Made by a program: the position numbers and the translations under genes. A stretch of DNA of 64,000 nt from Stagonosporopsis chrysanthemi (Eukaryota > Ascomycota > Dothideomycetes > Pleosporales > Didymellaceae): positions 30,393-94,392 of the forward strand of contig JAFISE010000122.1 in NCBI GenBank assembly GCA_022560025.1. The letters are read 5' to 3'. The notes under the pieces were generated by a model, which was not told the DNA's origin, searched no databases, and worked only from the letters and a program-made list of their open reading frames with translations. Below are positions 24,051-36,400 of this stretch, one piece after another (positions within the stretch are counted from its first letter, which is position 1; each line of letters opens with the position of its first letter).

Positions 24051-26221
24051 GATGAATGCTGATCAAGAAGTGATGGTGGATGTGCTTTGGAACTGTCTCT
24101 TCTGACTGAGACTGGATCAATATAAATACTTCGAACGTAAGCCTCGAGTTGTCAAGATCTGCCGGAAGCGCAGCCCCCGAATGTATGTGCAGACCACATT
24201 ACACCCTTCAAAGTAGCGGAAAGGAACTAACGTACTGACTGCTTCGACGAAAGCGGCGATCGTCGACTCAGTTGAGAGCAGCCTCGGCGACTGACGACAA
24301 AGGATTGCATAGAAATGGGAATATGGGAGGCAAAGAGTGTGGACTGCTTCAGTAGAAGCTGATCAAAGGAGTGGCGTCGTTGTCGTCAAGACAGTGGGGA
24401 AAGGAAATTGGTCGACCAACACCTGGGACGACACAGCTGGTTGTCCAGGTGTCGATGAAGAACGGAGCTAAGGCTAGGCGAGATGTCGTAGTACAATTGT
24501 TCCTACCAGACACTTGACGCATGGGGTAGCCACACAGACCAATAGTGAAGTACTAGTGCAAAACCTACACAGTGAGGAGCTCTTAGAAGAGCTACTCTTC
24601 ACATTTCGCGCCGCGGAGGCCATGACGTGCACAAAGCCGCTCAATTCCCATAATTCCAATATTACCGGTGAACGCGTAATACTATCCCCTGCGTATGACG
24701 ACATGGTCTTGTCGTTGTCGATTTCCGTTTGCGGTTCTGACAGCATCGCGTGGTGTGCCTGATGTCCAATACCATGGCACCATAAATGAAGATCTCTTCA
24801 ACAGCGACACCTGTAGCGCGGAGTCGCCGTCGATGCACCATGGCTTAGAAGTGGGCGCTAGTGCGAGCTGTGCTGGTCCAGCCATGAGGCGAAGGAAGAT
24901 GTTGTTCAGTTGACTGGCATGCATCGGAGGCAGCCGTGTCCAATCAGAAGCAACCTGTCCACAATCCACGCTAGAGACCATTGCTTGATGCGGAGCAGGC
25001 ATAACCAAGCTTTTCAGCAGAGTGGATGCTATTCCAGACTGCTGACTGCTTACCAGGACAATATGGCTCGGGCTCAAGTCTCGAAAACACACGGTAACGC
25101 ATCGTCATCGATTGAGTCATGCTTGCCCCTACTGTCTGGCAGTTGGGTCAAGGACTTTGATATCCACGCTTCTCGACGTATTGGACTTTACATATGCACG
25201 ACCTGAAGGGCCTCTCGATGTATCCGGGCGGGGTGGTAGGGGGCGGCTGCTTTTCGAGCACTCGTTACGACTGCATGTAGAAGACAAGATATCGTGAGCC
25301 ACATTCCAGGTGGAACCCCTTACTCGATTTCTGCAAGGCCCGTGCTTGTATGAAGATGAGACTTGCAAGTCGATCCCTTGCTGGCTGTTGATGTCCAGGC
25401 ACGTCCAGGGAAGGTTACTGAGATAGCGGCTGCGAACACGTGCGAACGCTCGTCAAAGTCTTGTGGGTCTCCACCCGGGCACATACAATTGCACTCTCGA
25501 ATCGTATGCTTATACTTCTCGCTTTGGAATGGTTCTAGACGACGCAGCGGAGCATGTCACTCTTTGAGGTTGCGCAAATCACATCTGCATCAATGCCGTT
25601 GCCGCAACATGTGATTCTGCAAACGGACTTGCATCTGCCGTGATTTCCAGAGACGTGGATGATGGGGCAGTGCATAGCATGCACTTGGTTTACAGCTGAG
25701 AACTGGTTCACTAGCATGTAGATACCTGTCGATTCCCTATCCGCGGTCAAAGGGCCTAGCGCCCAAGTGGCTGTTGTACCCATGACTGATCGTGTGTCTG
25801 AAATGCCATTACCTTTTCTAATATCTTGTTAGCCATCTTGATGTGAGCAAAAGGGCGGCCTTCGTCTTCTCAGGAAGATATCCGCCACAGGTCCCAAACA
25901 CAACACGGCGGGTTGCCCGTTATTGTACCTGTCTTCACCAAGCACTCTGAATAGCTGCCTTAGATTGAGATTTTGGGATATTTCGCACTCTATGAGTCCC
26001 GACTTAATGATGGGATATTGTTGATGATGTTGTGTAAGCTCGGACATGGACTAGATGAGGTTGTGCTTCTGCACGTGACTTTGAGATGCGCCCCACTTCC
26101 AGCATGTCATCCGTCGTGTCAGGTAGCATAGTTCATTCACTGTGTACCGGATTCATCTTTCCTCCATATATGAAACCGCTTCTCATAAGTTCGCCATATC
26201 GCCAACTTCTTCGTGCTCGCT
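24051..26221. other. Gene-poor intergenic region
   Basis: This 2.2-kb stretch contains many short overlapping frames on both strands but none with a recognisable domain, signal peptide or codon signature. The left part should contain the CAP gene promoter and the right part that of the first F-box gene. I saw no repeat, tRNA or transposon remnant. Confidence 0.4.
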
Positions 26222-27913
26222 ATGGCGACCTTCTCGCACCTGCCGGCTGAACTGGTCGAGTTTGTTGCGTCTTACCTCACGCAGCGAGATCTATTTGCCG
26301 TTTCCCGCGTCAACAAAAGCCTGAACACTTTGGTCATACCGTTTTTGTATCGACAAATTGACCTCATCATACGACCAGGCGAGAAGATGCCGCGTGTTGA
26401 TAGGTTTTGTCTCAATATACTTAAGGATTCTCGACTGGCGGCCCGTGTGGAGAGGTTGTCCCTCGGGCCGTCATCTGAGAATGGAGTCAAAGAAGGCCAG
26501 CGCTGGCTTCCACAAGATCGCCACTTCGATGACGAGGCGATGTATCGACTGGCTATGACCGCTCTCGATGAAGAATCTCTCGTCACGGGCGAAGACTACC
26601 TGAGGGACGCCATCATGCAAAAAGAGTATTCCGCATATGCAACTCTATTAGTACTGGTGCTACCAACGTTACAACAGCTTGATATTGCTGACTTCACAAA
26701 CTCGACCATGGATCGTCTTTTAACGGTGCTCCGAAATCTTGACGCCGAGAAAGCATGGAATCACCGCCAGCCATCGTCAACTCTGCTCGAGCGACTCGGC
26801 CGCATCAAGATAGCGTCTTGCAATATCGACATGAGATCAGGATTGTCGTATCCGGATGAAAAGGGCCGCGTCTGTCTCGACCAAGTCCTTAACCTCTCCG
26901 GACTCGAAACTTTGGAGTTTTCTGTAACTGATACGCAGGCTGAGATGAGTAGAAACGTGAATCCAGGTGGGATCGTGCATTGGCCAAGTCGACTGCTCAT
27001 TTCTCAGGTGCGAGCGACCAATATTACCCGACTGGTGATAAGACACTCTACATCATGCGCTCTCTTAGTACGTCCCCTCTTGGCTTGTGCTCCTCAGCTC
27101 ACTTCCTTTACGTGGGACATTGCCTACGACTGTTGCAATCGACAAGAAGCACCAGAACGATGGATCGACTTATATGCATGGACTATATCGTTGAGAGCTG
27201 CCAAGAACACACTTCAGACTTTGGTGTTTGCGATTGAATATCTCGACTCCAGCAAGTTTGCATTCGAACAACCTAGAATTGGCTCTCAGCACTATGGATT
27301 CCTTGATCTGACTGGATTTGGTCATTTGCATACTTTGGAGGTCCCCATACCTTTTCTGACTGGAGATTTCGACTTCTCGATCACTGCTGACATTTACCCG
27401 CTGCTTCCACCCTACGTGAAGCACCTGTCCTTGCGGCTTGATCTCACGCATGCACAATCATCTTACCGTTTGGACACATCGATTCTCCCTGAGGGCCTTA
27501 ATATGCTTCAATCCCAAGCCGAGGCAAGATACGTCCTGAATGCGCGGATGGATTTATCGTATGCTTATCATGCGACTCTCGTACTACTCGACCACGCTCC
27601 AGTCCTAGAAAGTCTCACAGTGTGGCAACCTACAGATCCTTCGATGAGTTGGTTCGACGGGCAAATCTCCGACTTTGCAACCATGTGTAGCAACAAGTCG
27701 ATTGTCGGTGCCTTGCTGTTCCCAATGCTACTCCGCTGGAACAATGCAGAACACCGAGATCTTGTGAGGGAGATCACATTTGGGCCTTCTCACAATGAGC
27801 GATCTGAGCGTCTCTGCAGGTGTGAGCGCGCTGGGATTCCATTGGGTTTGGCATCGCAATATCACCTCCTCGCTTTACGCGCTCGTCTAGTTAGGCGTCA
27901 CGGAAACGCGTAG
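26222..27913 (+). CDS. F-box protein
   Basis: An intronless frame encodes 563 residues beginning MATFSHLPAELVEFVASYLT. The first 45 residues are a clear F-box (LPAELVEFVASYL..RDLFAVSRVNKSLNTLVIPFLYR). The rest is alternating Leu-rich segments with no regular leucine-rich repeat, as in many fungal F-box proteins. The frame is open a little upstream but without an ATG, so the start at 26222 is used. By family, it should be a substrate adaptor of an SCF ubiquitin ligase through Skp1. The target is unknown. It lies in tandem with another F-box gene. Confidence 0.85.
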   Translation: MATFSHLPAELVEFVASYLTQRDLFAVSRVNKSLNTLVIPFLYRQIDLIIRPGEKMPRVDRFCLNILKDSRLAARVERLSLGPSSENGVKEGQRWLPQDRHFDDEAMYRLAMTALDEESLVTGEDYLRDAIMQKEYSAYATLLVLVLPTLQQLDIADFTNSTMDRLLTVLRNLDAEKAWNHRQPSSTLLERLGRIKIASCNIDMRSGLSYPDEKGRVCLDQVLNLSGLETLEFSVTDTQAEMSRNVNPGGIVHWPSRLLISQVRATNITRLVIRHSTSCALLVRPLLACAPQLTSFTWDIAYDCCNRQEAPERWIDLYAWTISLRAAKNTLQTLVFAIEYLDSSKFAFEQPRIGSQHYGFLDLTGFGHLHTLEVPIPFLTGDFDFSITADIYPLLPPYVKHLSLRLDLTHAQSSYRLDTSILPEGLNMLQSQAEARYVLNARMDLSYAYHATLVLLDHAPVLESLTVWQPTDPSMSWFDGQISDFATMCSNKSIVGALLFPMLLRWNNAEHRDLVREITFGPSHNERSERLCRCERAGIPLGLASQYHLLALRARLVRRHGNA

Positions 27914-28610
27914 AACGCAGACCATCTGTTACAAATCTCAGCCACTCGGAGCGAGACGATCCCTGTTAATATATGGAGCGGGAACCCTTTCCCCGCGCGG
28001 TCGCGGGACCCCACATCGCGGCCCCATCACCTGCAGTTCGGTACTTGGAGCTTCCGAGCAGCCTTTTGGCACGATGCGGTTGAATTGGAAAGGGCCACAA
28101 GCGAGCGATCGTTACTGGCTTCACAGCAGAGTTGAGCATCTGCATCACTACCCAAGCTCTCAAATTGCAGCTATGGGTCCGTCAGCTAGCTCTGATGTCG
28201 CACGTTCTATTCCCTATGCAGCCGTTGTCAAAACCTTCAAAATCCTTCAAAATCCTTCAAAAGCCCCTGGGTGCGGTACAGCCAATTACATGACGACACC
28301 GTCAAAGATAGTTTGACGACGCCCTCGTCGCGAAAGAAAGTTTCGATTCAAGGGAGGACGCCGATGATGAGCCTTCTGGGCAGCCGGCTGCTGGCTGGAG
28401 AATCTTTAGCGGCGCCTAATGCATGTGTTGGGCGTCTAGTGTTAGTCTCGAACTCTGCTCACTCAGCCATGCCAGCGGCTCCTTGCAGCCTGTTCGTCTA
28501 CGTCTCTTTCAGCTTCACCAATCTTGGAGCATGACTCTATCGTCGTCCGAGCCATCGGTTTGAAGCGAAAGAACGTAGGCGAACATACTGTGCCTGCTTC
28601 GCCAAAGCTG
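27914..28610. promoter_or_regulatory. Intergenic region between the two F-box genes
   Basis: This 697-nt stretch should hold the promoter of the second F-box gene. At about 28234-28263 a ten-base unit CCTTCAAAAT is repeated three times. No further gene was seen. Confidence 0.4.
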
Positions 28611-30161
28611 ATGGCGCGCCTCCTTGACCTACCTCCAAGCACCCTAAACTGCATACTCGATTATCTTTCCAGAAAGGAAATCCATGCCTTAACTCATACA
28701 TGTCAGTCATCCAAGAAAGAAGCTGTCCCTCGACTGTATCGAGACCTCAGATTTTCGGCCACCGGATCAGGATCATGTGCACGAAAGCTGGCTCTACTAC
28801 TGCGCACCTTTTTGGAGCGACCATGCCTAGGCCTGCACGTATTATCATTCAGGCTATCGGGCCCGCAGTTGTGCTGGAACCAATGTAACCCATGGCCTGG
28901 GGAAGGACGCCGCCGACAAGTCAAATTCTGGGGACTCGACGAATGCCCGATTCTTTCCAAGGCGCAATTAATATTCGCCTCGAACATGTTCTACCAGTTC
29001 CTGGATTATGACATGCAGCAATCGCAGCCGCAATTCCGTGGACGATGCGTGGATGCTCTGGCTACGCTCGTATTGACGCGCCTTACCGACGTGCTTTCAC
29101 TGGACCTTGGGGAGGGTTTTCTACGCTACTCACTGTTCCTTCCGCAACTGTTGAAAAGAACGGATTATTTGTTCCCGAAACTACGTCGCGTCACCCTGGG
29201 TGACAGGAGCCCTGTCACTACGACCAGTTTCGCGTACATGGATCTCAATCTGCTCCGGCCGATCTTCTACTCCTCGACCGTGACCGAGTTTGAGTGTTCT
29301 ATGTCACAACCCTGGCGCTTCCAGTGGAGCGAGGCCAAGTCACCACGGAGCGAGTCATTGACGTCGTTGACGCTCTTTCGAACGAATATTAGCAGAGCTA
29401 CTTTGGGTGACTTGCTTTCTGCCACACCGAAATTGAAGTATTTCCATTTTGAACACGAGTTCGTCTTCAACGCTGCTACGCCTACCGGACCCTCTATGTC
29501 CCCGTATCTCGGCCTTGACGAGCTCAACACAGCTCTCTTTCCTGTAAGGGACACACTGGAAGAATGCCACTTCATCCTCCGCCTTGCTCCGGGATCCATC
29601 TCCACCACCGAGTACCCTCTCGCTAGTGTGCGGTTTCCGCCTGTGCAAGGAACTTTGACGATGCTCAAGTTCATGCCCCGGCTGGCGAAGGTGGAAGTGC
29701 CCATGACTATGCTGCTTGGCTGGTATCCCAATTTCGCGGCCAAACTCGAGGAAGTCCTGCCTCACGGAATCGTCGACATCACTCTTCGGGATGACCTGGT
29801 ACGGTATTGCCCTTGGGTTGCGCCGACGAACGCCGAGAAGAAGGTCGTACGAATTGCGGAGTACCTTCAAGGGCGCGCGTTTCACGCAACGCAGCTTGAG
29901 TCGCTCAAGGTTCGCCTTACCTCAGCGAAGCGCTCATTGGTACACTCTGTCGGCGCATTGAGCTTGTCAACGAGTGGACGGGGGAGCACTACGAGCCTTG
30001 TACGTGGGAAAAAGTCAGAGACCTACGGCTGGCGCTTTGAGAAGGTGCATCCTGTTGTGATGAGTCCGACGACTTCATATCATGGAACAAGAAAAGACAG
30101 TGTTTTTCGTCCAATGTCACCTCTATTCGAGTCATGCTGGCCGGAAGGGATGTTCTTCTGA
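28611..30161 (+). CDS. F-box protein, second of a tandem pair
   Basis: A single frame of 516 residues starts at the first ATG, MARLLDLPPSTLNCILDYLS, which is also the start of an F-box (LLDLPPSTLNCILDYLSRKEIHALTHTC..VPRLYRDLRF). The remainder is a leucine-rich C-terminal region with no named domain. The frame is open further upstream but has no earlier ATG. The gene has the same orientation and size class as its neighbour, yet the two proteins share little obvious sequence beyond the F-box, so a recent duplication is unlikely. It is probably a Skp1-binding ubiquitin ligase adaptor. The tail is Ser/Arg rich. Confidence 0.8.
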   Translation: MARLLDLPPSTLNCILDYLSRKEIHALTHTCQSSKKEAVPRLYRDLRFSATGSGSCARKLALLLRTFLERPCLGLHVLSFRLSGPQLCWNQCNPWPGEGRRRQVKFWGLDECPILSKAQLIFASNMFYQFLDYDMQQSQPQFRGRCVDALATLVLTRLTDVLSLDLGEGFLRYSLFLPQLLKRTDYLFPKLRRVTLGDRSPVTTTSFAYMDLNLLRPIFYSSTVTEFECSMSQPWRFQWSEAKSPRSESLTSLTLFRTNISRATLGDLLSATPKLKYFHFEHEFVFNAATPTGPSMSPYLGLDELNTALFPVRDTLEECHFILRLAPGSISTTEYPLASVRFPPVQGTLTMLKFMPRLAKVEVPMTMLLGWYPNFAAKLEEVLPHGIVDITLRDDLVRYCPWVAPTNAEKKVVRIAEYLQGRAFHATQLESLKVRLTSAKRSLVHSVGALSLSTSGRGSTTSLVRGKKSETYGWRFEKVHPVVMSPTTSYHGTRKDSVFRPMSPLFESCWPEGMFF

Positions 30162-31186
30162 GAGTCGTTCTTGGGGCGCAGGTCACGACTAATCATGAAA
30201 GCATCATTTCGCTATATCCCGGAACTTGCACGCCTACAGTAGCGGTTGCAAATTGCCGTGGAGGAATCATCGTTGCATCAGAGTAGGACTCCCTCGCGGT
30301 TTCGCCCACGCCGGGAAGCGATCAGTTTGACGCATGGACGCACCGATTGCCCCTGAACGCAGTAGATAAAACCGCATAATCCTATATTCGACACAGTACA
30401 GCCAGGTATGAACCCAAGCCTTTGTAAGTCATACAACTCCTACCTCACCACGCCAAAAGCCGAGCCGCAACTGACATACCAGCCGCATTTCAGATACTCA
30501 ACCACTTTCACCCCTACCTATCAATACGCCAATACGACGACCCCGTGCCCGGCCCATCCAGCACGTCCCAGCGTCCGATCAACACCCTCAAACCCGCCCG
30601 ATCCCCATGTCAAACATGACGATCCGCTCCCTTGCATACCTCGGCCGCGCCGAAGATCGCGCACGGCATAATGAATCCCCCCAGGGCAAAGTCGTACTCG
30701 TTGAACACCATTAGCCAGCGAGCGAGCGAGCGACACAGTGCCCATGTCAACGCGATAGACTACTCCACTAGGTCTGTAGATTAGGAAGCCGGAAGAATCG
30801 CAATATGGACGCGCTAGGGTGCCGGAGTGGGACTTTGGCTATCCACCGCGGCTAGGCGGTAAAGCCCGGGGTCCTCTTTTTGATACAAATATCGGTATCG
30901 AGGGATGTGAAAGCCGAGAAAGGGGCATTTGGCGGAGGGAGGATGAACCATGGAAAATGGCACATGAGGGGATTGATGACGAATCTGGCATTGGATTGTT
31001 TGAGCTGAGTGAAACTAGCTTGGACGAATGGTGAAAGAGCTGGGCGATGTCGGTATTTGGCAGGGAGGACTCGATAGACTTTGCGCTGTCTCTCGTCACA
31101 GGATTCACTCACGATGTCACGGCCTCAACAACGCATGTAATGACTTGAGACGAGAAACTTCTAAACCTCTAAACCATGGTATCTAC
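30162..31186. other. Intergenic region, no supported gene
   Basis: About 1 kb between the second F-box gene and the 3' end of KRI1. Short frames such as 30408-30671 (+) and 30839-31108 (-) have no domain content. A small GAGC-type repeat sits at about 30719-30733. Confidence 0.4.
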
Positions 31187-33125
31187 TCAGACTTCCTCCT
31201 CAGCACTCTTCTTCTTCCGACTCCTCCTCTTCTTCTTGCCCTCCACAATACCCCCCTCCGTCTCCTCTACTCTCCTCTTCTTCTGCCTAACTGGTTCCTC
31301 CTGCTCCTCGCCCAGCAGCGTCTCAAACCCGCCTTTAGGACCCTCGGCATCACCAAAGGTCTCCTGCCTCCACTGTCTAAGGCGTGCCTTCTTGCTGAGG
31401 TGCTTTTTATCCTTCTTCTTCTTGTCCGGGTCGCGGAAAGACGCCAATTTTTTGAGCCCTGCAAACTCGTTGAGCTGCTTGTCGTCGGCGAGCAGGATGT
31501 CGCGCGGCGTAAGGCCAAATGAGGTGGGGGAGGTTTCGCGGTAGCGGAAGCGGGCGGGTTGTTTTGTGGGTTTTGCGGCGAGCGCTGCTTCGTATTTGAG
31601 GTTTTCATTAACGAGGTTTTCAATCAGGCGGCGGTCGCGGCGGGCGGCGGATTTGGCGTCTGCCTTCTCTTGTTTGAGCTTTTTGGAGGACTTAGGTTTG
31701 CTGGCCGAGCCGGGTGTGTCGACATCCATAGCATCTTCGTCTCCCTCCTCGTCAGAGGACAGGGCGGGCCGCTCTTCTTCGTCGTCGTCCTTGAAGTCGG
31801 GAATTAAGTCCTTGATGTCGATGTCGTCGAATTTGGGCTTCTTAGGCTTCTTGCTCTTCCTCCTCGAGCCAGCGTCGTCGCTGTCCGAGGCGGCATCGGC
31901 CTCGTTGTAGTAAGCCTCGCCGAAGCGCTTCTCCATCTCCTTGTCCCATTGGTCGTCGGACCATTCCCCTTCCAGTACGTCCTTCCACTCATCGATATTG
32001 AAGTCACGGCCGCTCAAGCCACCGATCTTGCGGATTTGTTGAACCTTGGCTTCCATCTCTTCGACCTTGAGTCTGCGCAAACGAGCGAGATCCTCCTCGC
32101 GCTCCTTCCTCTCGTCTTCCCGCTTCGCTCTGGCAGCGTCGCGCGCCTTCTTCCTGCTGTTCTTGTCGTCACGACGAACAGTTGTGGCTGCGACGGCGTC
32201 ACGGGCGTAAGTGGTGAGCTTCTCATTCGCGCCAGCGGTGTCTTCGAAGTAGGTGTTATATGCATGCTCGTACTCGTCGATGGCGGCATCCTCCTCGTCG
32301 TCGTCAGACTCGAGGGGTTGGAAATGGGTCTTATCGGCGGGTTTCCAGGCGCGAGACTCCATGTAGTTGGATAAGAAGAGCTCAGGATCTTGGTCTGCCC
32401 TGAAAACGTCATCCTGTGTGATCTTCTTGCGGTCCTTCTTCGACGAAGCAGGCTTCGGCTTGGCGACCAGGAAATCATCGTCCTCTTCATCAGCCGCAGC
32501 GTTGACAAGGCTCTTCCTGATCTCCTCCTGTTCCTGCGCGTATGTCCTGGGCGGCGCATCGTCGTCGTCTTCACCTGGCACTCTCCCCTCAAGCAAATTC
32601 TTGGTGTGGAATTGTCTCAGGGTCATCGATGCCTCCTTCTTAGCACCATCCTCGCCATCGCCATTCTCCTCGACTTCGGTGTAGAACTTTGCGTCCTTGT
32701 TGTAGATGCGCGGGTCTTTCGAGCGGAGGGCGTTCAACGTAGCCATGACCTCTTCGTCGAGCGCCTCGTCGAGTAGTTCGGCGTTGTCATCCTCCTCAAC
32801 GCCCTCTTCTGAATCCTCCGAGTCTTCGTCTTCGTTTTGGAAGGCCTTGCCTTTGCCATACTTCTCTTCGACTAGGTGGCATTAGTAAAGAAGTGGATCC
32901 ATAAGGCAGCTCGTTCAACGTACGCCTGTGCTGCTCCGCGCGCTTCTTGTTGTGTTCAAAGCGGCGCGCATACTCCTCGTTCACTTGGAAGCCCGCGCCG
33001 GTGTCAGCGTCGGAGTCTTCATCATCGGTGTTGTCGAGCAGTTTAGCCTTCTTCTGCGGACGATTCTCGGCGACAATCGAATCGCCGTTGAGTTCGCGCT
33101 TGCTTGCCGAGGATTTGCGAGGCAT
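31187..33125 (-). CDS. KRI1: KRI1 ribosome biogenesis factor
   Basis: Exons 32924-33125 and 31187-32871, joined across a 52-nt intron with a CTAAT branch, encode 628 residues. The protein is very acidic in patches and has long Lys/Arg-rich stretches, typical of nucleolar factors. Family landmarks are visible: VMATLNALRSKDPRIYN near the start of the core, GRDFNIDEWKDVLEGEW, and the Kri1 C-terminal domain with RFRYRETSPTSFGLTPRDIL, LNEFAGLKKLASFRD and KARLRQWRQETFG. The end is a basic tail that may localise it to the nucleus. Yeast Kri1 binds Krr1 and is required for 40S subunit assembly in the small-subunit processome. It is divergent from the SIP3-like gene, 300 nt apart. Confidence 0.94.
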
Positions 33126-33425
33126 TTTTGGCGTTGTGAGGGCTGGGTTGCGACTTCCTCAAAATTTCGCGCAGAGGAAGGCGCGTGCCAAGAGTTCGAT
33201 TTAAAAGTGGAGATACAGGGTCCGGCCGCCGGGTTGACGTAGGGGCGTTCGGGCATCAGATACGCACTAATACGACCACCCCCGAGCTGTAAAGAGCCAC
33301 CGCAGGGGCTCTCCTTGCGCACTTCTGTTCGTTGTCATGTATAATAGCCTCCCTGTTTGGTTGTTCTGAACTTGAGCGTTGACTACTTTTGTTATACGAA
33401 ACCCCTTTAAGGATAAGCCGGAGTC
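33126..33425. promoter_or_regulatory. KRI1/SIP3 divergent promoter
   Basis: Exactly 300 nt separate the two start codons, so both promoters must lie here. No element could be defined. Confidence 0.45.
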
Positions 33426-36400
33426 ATGGCCGAGGAGGAGGCACAACAGCCCACTCTCGAGCCCGTCTCGAAGCCGCTGGCGCTCATGTGTGTTGAAAAT
33501 CCACGGTCATGAAGATACACTACTCACTGAAGTATGCAGTCCTGTCGTAATCAAAGAAGCCGCGCTCGACTCGCCCACGTTCCGTGCGACCGCTGTGCAC
33601 TTCAGCGACCAGATCGAGCTTATAGAACGATGGCTGGACTCGTACGTCCGCGCAACATCGAGGCTCGCCTCCGAACTCAGCACCCTCCAAGGTCTTGTCG
33701 ATACATATGTCCAAGCCTCGCACCCACCGCTGCAGCTGTCTGAAGCCATTCTTGACCACGACTATACCGTGTTAGCCCTCAAGCGCTTTGGCGAAGGGGC
33801 ACGCGAATACTGGAACAGCACATGTCGAAGCATGAAAAGAGCAGAAACAACAGTCTGCGAACCCGTGAGAGCCTTCCTGAACAACGACCTTCGCGTCTTG
33901 AAGGAGGCACGTAGGAATCTCGACACTACGCAGCGAACGTTCGACGGTATTATTGCCCGCTATGCCAGCCAGGTCAAGTCCAAGGAACCATCCTCGCTGC
34001 GAGAAGATGCCTTCCAGCTGCACGAGGCCCGGCGTGCATACTTGCAGGCGAGCATGAACTTCTGCGTCCTGGCTCCGCAGGTCCGTTTGACACTGGATAA
34101 GGTCCTCGTCAAGGTCATACACGAGCAGTGGCGCGATATGAAGACAGCGAAAGACGCTCCCACCAAAGCCTTCGCACTCGGCAACTCAGATATTGAGCGA
34201 GTCAGAGGCTGGAGCAAAGAGATGGAAAACGGCGAGCGCGTGTTCAAGCGGGAGCTGCATCTTGCCAGACAGCAGATCGAGCAAGCCGCTGAACAGAGCG
34301 CAAGACCATCTCGAGATCTCGAAACATACGCAGCTTCTACCGTAGCCTACTTGGGCACCCCTGGCCCTTCGTCCGCCAACCTCCCCTCGCCCGCGAAGCC
34401 TGATGCCGCAAATGAGAAGGCCGAGAAGCAAGGCTGGCTGTTCCAGCGCACCATCACAGGGAAGCCTGCCAGGACATACTGGGTCAGAAGATGGTTCTTT
34501 GTCAAGAATGGCATCTTCGGCTGGCTTACGCAGGGGACACGCTCTGGCGCTGTCGAGGAGTCTGAAAAGATCGGTGTGCTGCTCTGCGGCATCCGTCCAG
34601 CCTTCCAAGAAGAACGCAGGTTCTGCTTTGAAGTAAAGACTAAAGACACGACCATTCTGCTGCAGGCTGAGACTCAAGGTGACATTACGGAATGGATCTC
34701 GGCATTCGAAGTCGCAAAACGCAAGGCTCTGGAGGATACATCAAAAGATGTCCCAGCACCAGGCGCCGTTGATGCTGCCTTCTCCATCAGTCCGCCGGTT
34801 GCGCCAGAATTTGCTGCAAAAACCTCAGAGGGCCATGCTTCTCATCCTAGTGACGATCTTTCTGGGCCTGATCGTGCGGAAACAGCTCTTGGTGTACCCG
34901 GCGACGCTTCACGTGGTGCCAGTATGGATGTCCCACGCCGAGCAGTGACCGGATTTGAAAGAGATGGTGAGGTGGGTCGACGAGACCATGCTGCCAGGAT
35001 CATGGAGAAACTCGATCTGTCACGCAAATCCACGGCAGGGCCACAACTGAGCGGAAGCAATCCTTCATCAGCAAGCGGTGGCATTGCTAGTCTCATATCC
35101 GCCAGCCTTGCTTCTGCCAGCCACAACATCGTACAAGTTGGGCAGATTGCAGCTCCTGCACCAGGCCTACCAGACACACGACTTATTATGGGTCAGACGC
35201 TTCCTTACACGAGCCTGTCACCAAATACTCTTGCAAATCCGCCCGCGCCGACAAATCTCAGTAAAGCCGCGGTTGCTGTCAGCGGCGAGCGTGGACTTGG
35301 CATTGGTAAATCGGGTAACATGCCTGGTGGTCTGATGGCTAACCTCTGGGGCTCTGTGAACTGGGGCTACGTGAACAAGATCGGTTCAAGAGACGAGCCT
35401 GGCACTCGCGACCGAAGCATATCTGGGCCACCCAGTCCCATCAACTCACCTCCTGCTGAACATTCCAATATCAAAACAGAAGGTACAGGTCAAGGGGCAT
35501 CTTCCAATGCGATGCCTGCAATCCCAGTACACCGAAAGACAGCCAGTCTTGGTACGATTTTGAGTAGGCCGTCTACTTCGGACGGGGAGTTTCCCAACTA
35601 CTATCCAGCTGCACTGAGGATGCAAGATGCGCAGTTCAGAATCCTCTTCCCCACAGTGCCCCGCTTTGAAAAGCTGGTCTTGGTGTTCCGTGCCGTTTGG
35701 AATCCGACTGAGCAGCAGGAATTCCCAGGTCGCGTCTACGTCACGACTAAAGATATATACTTTTACAGCAACCATCTCGGCCTTGTCCTTGTCACAGGTA
35801 TCGTTATGAGGCAGATTGACGAAGTTACAGCAGCACCCGGCAAGGATTGTGATTTCCTCTTCCTTCATTTCAAGACTGGTGCGAGAGAGGACGGGGCAAC
35901 TAGGATCACTGTCAAGACCTTCCTTGAGCCCCTCAAACTCCTGCAACGACGCCTCAACTACTTGGTACGCAATGCGTCAACGGGCGAGTACCAGATAGAA
36001 GAGGTTGTCAAGACGTTGATCAGAATGGAAGCGGATGACAGTCATCAGTCGGCAGGTGAAGATGGCTGGGAGGAGATCTCTCCGGATACTCCCATGGACC
36101 CTGGCTACGGGGGGAAGAACATCAAGACCAGTCTGCGCATTGACGGCAACCTGTTTGGTCCATCCGGAATTGATCGCAAGAACACAGCCAAGTTCAAGTT
36201 GCCTTCCCAGCCAGTACATTTCGCACCCGCGGGCATGATGCAAGTCGCTGTCGAGAAGGAGTATGAGATTAGCGCAAAGGCCCTCTTTCACATCCTCTTT
36301 GGTGACAAGAGCGCCGTCTTCCAGCTGCTGTACCGAGAGCGACTAGCGAAGCGTGTCATTCAAGGCCCGTGGACTACAACCGACAAGACTCGTCAGCGTC

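Noticed and set aside
24682..25092. 136-codon minus-strand frame in the 24-26 kb gap
   Set aside because: It overlaps other frames of similar length on both strands and has no domain, signal peptide or conserved pattern.
33379..33540. N-terminus MTTFVIRNPF for the SIP3-like protein, by unspliced reading
   Set aside because: Starting at 33426 and removing the 52-nt intron gives the expected family beginning; the unspliced version reads through the intron.
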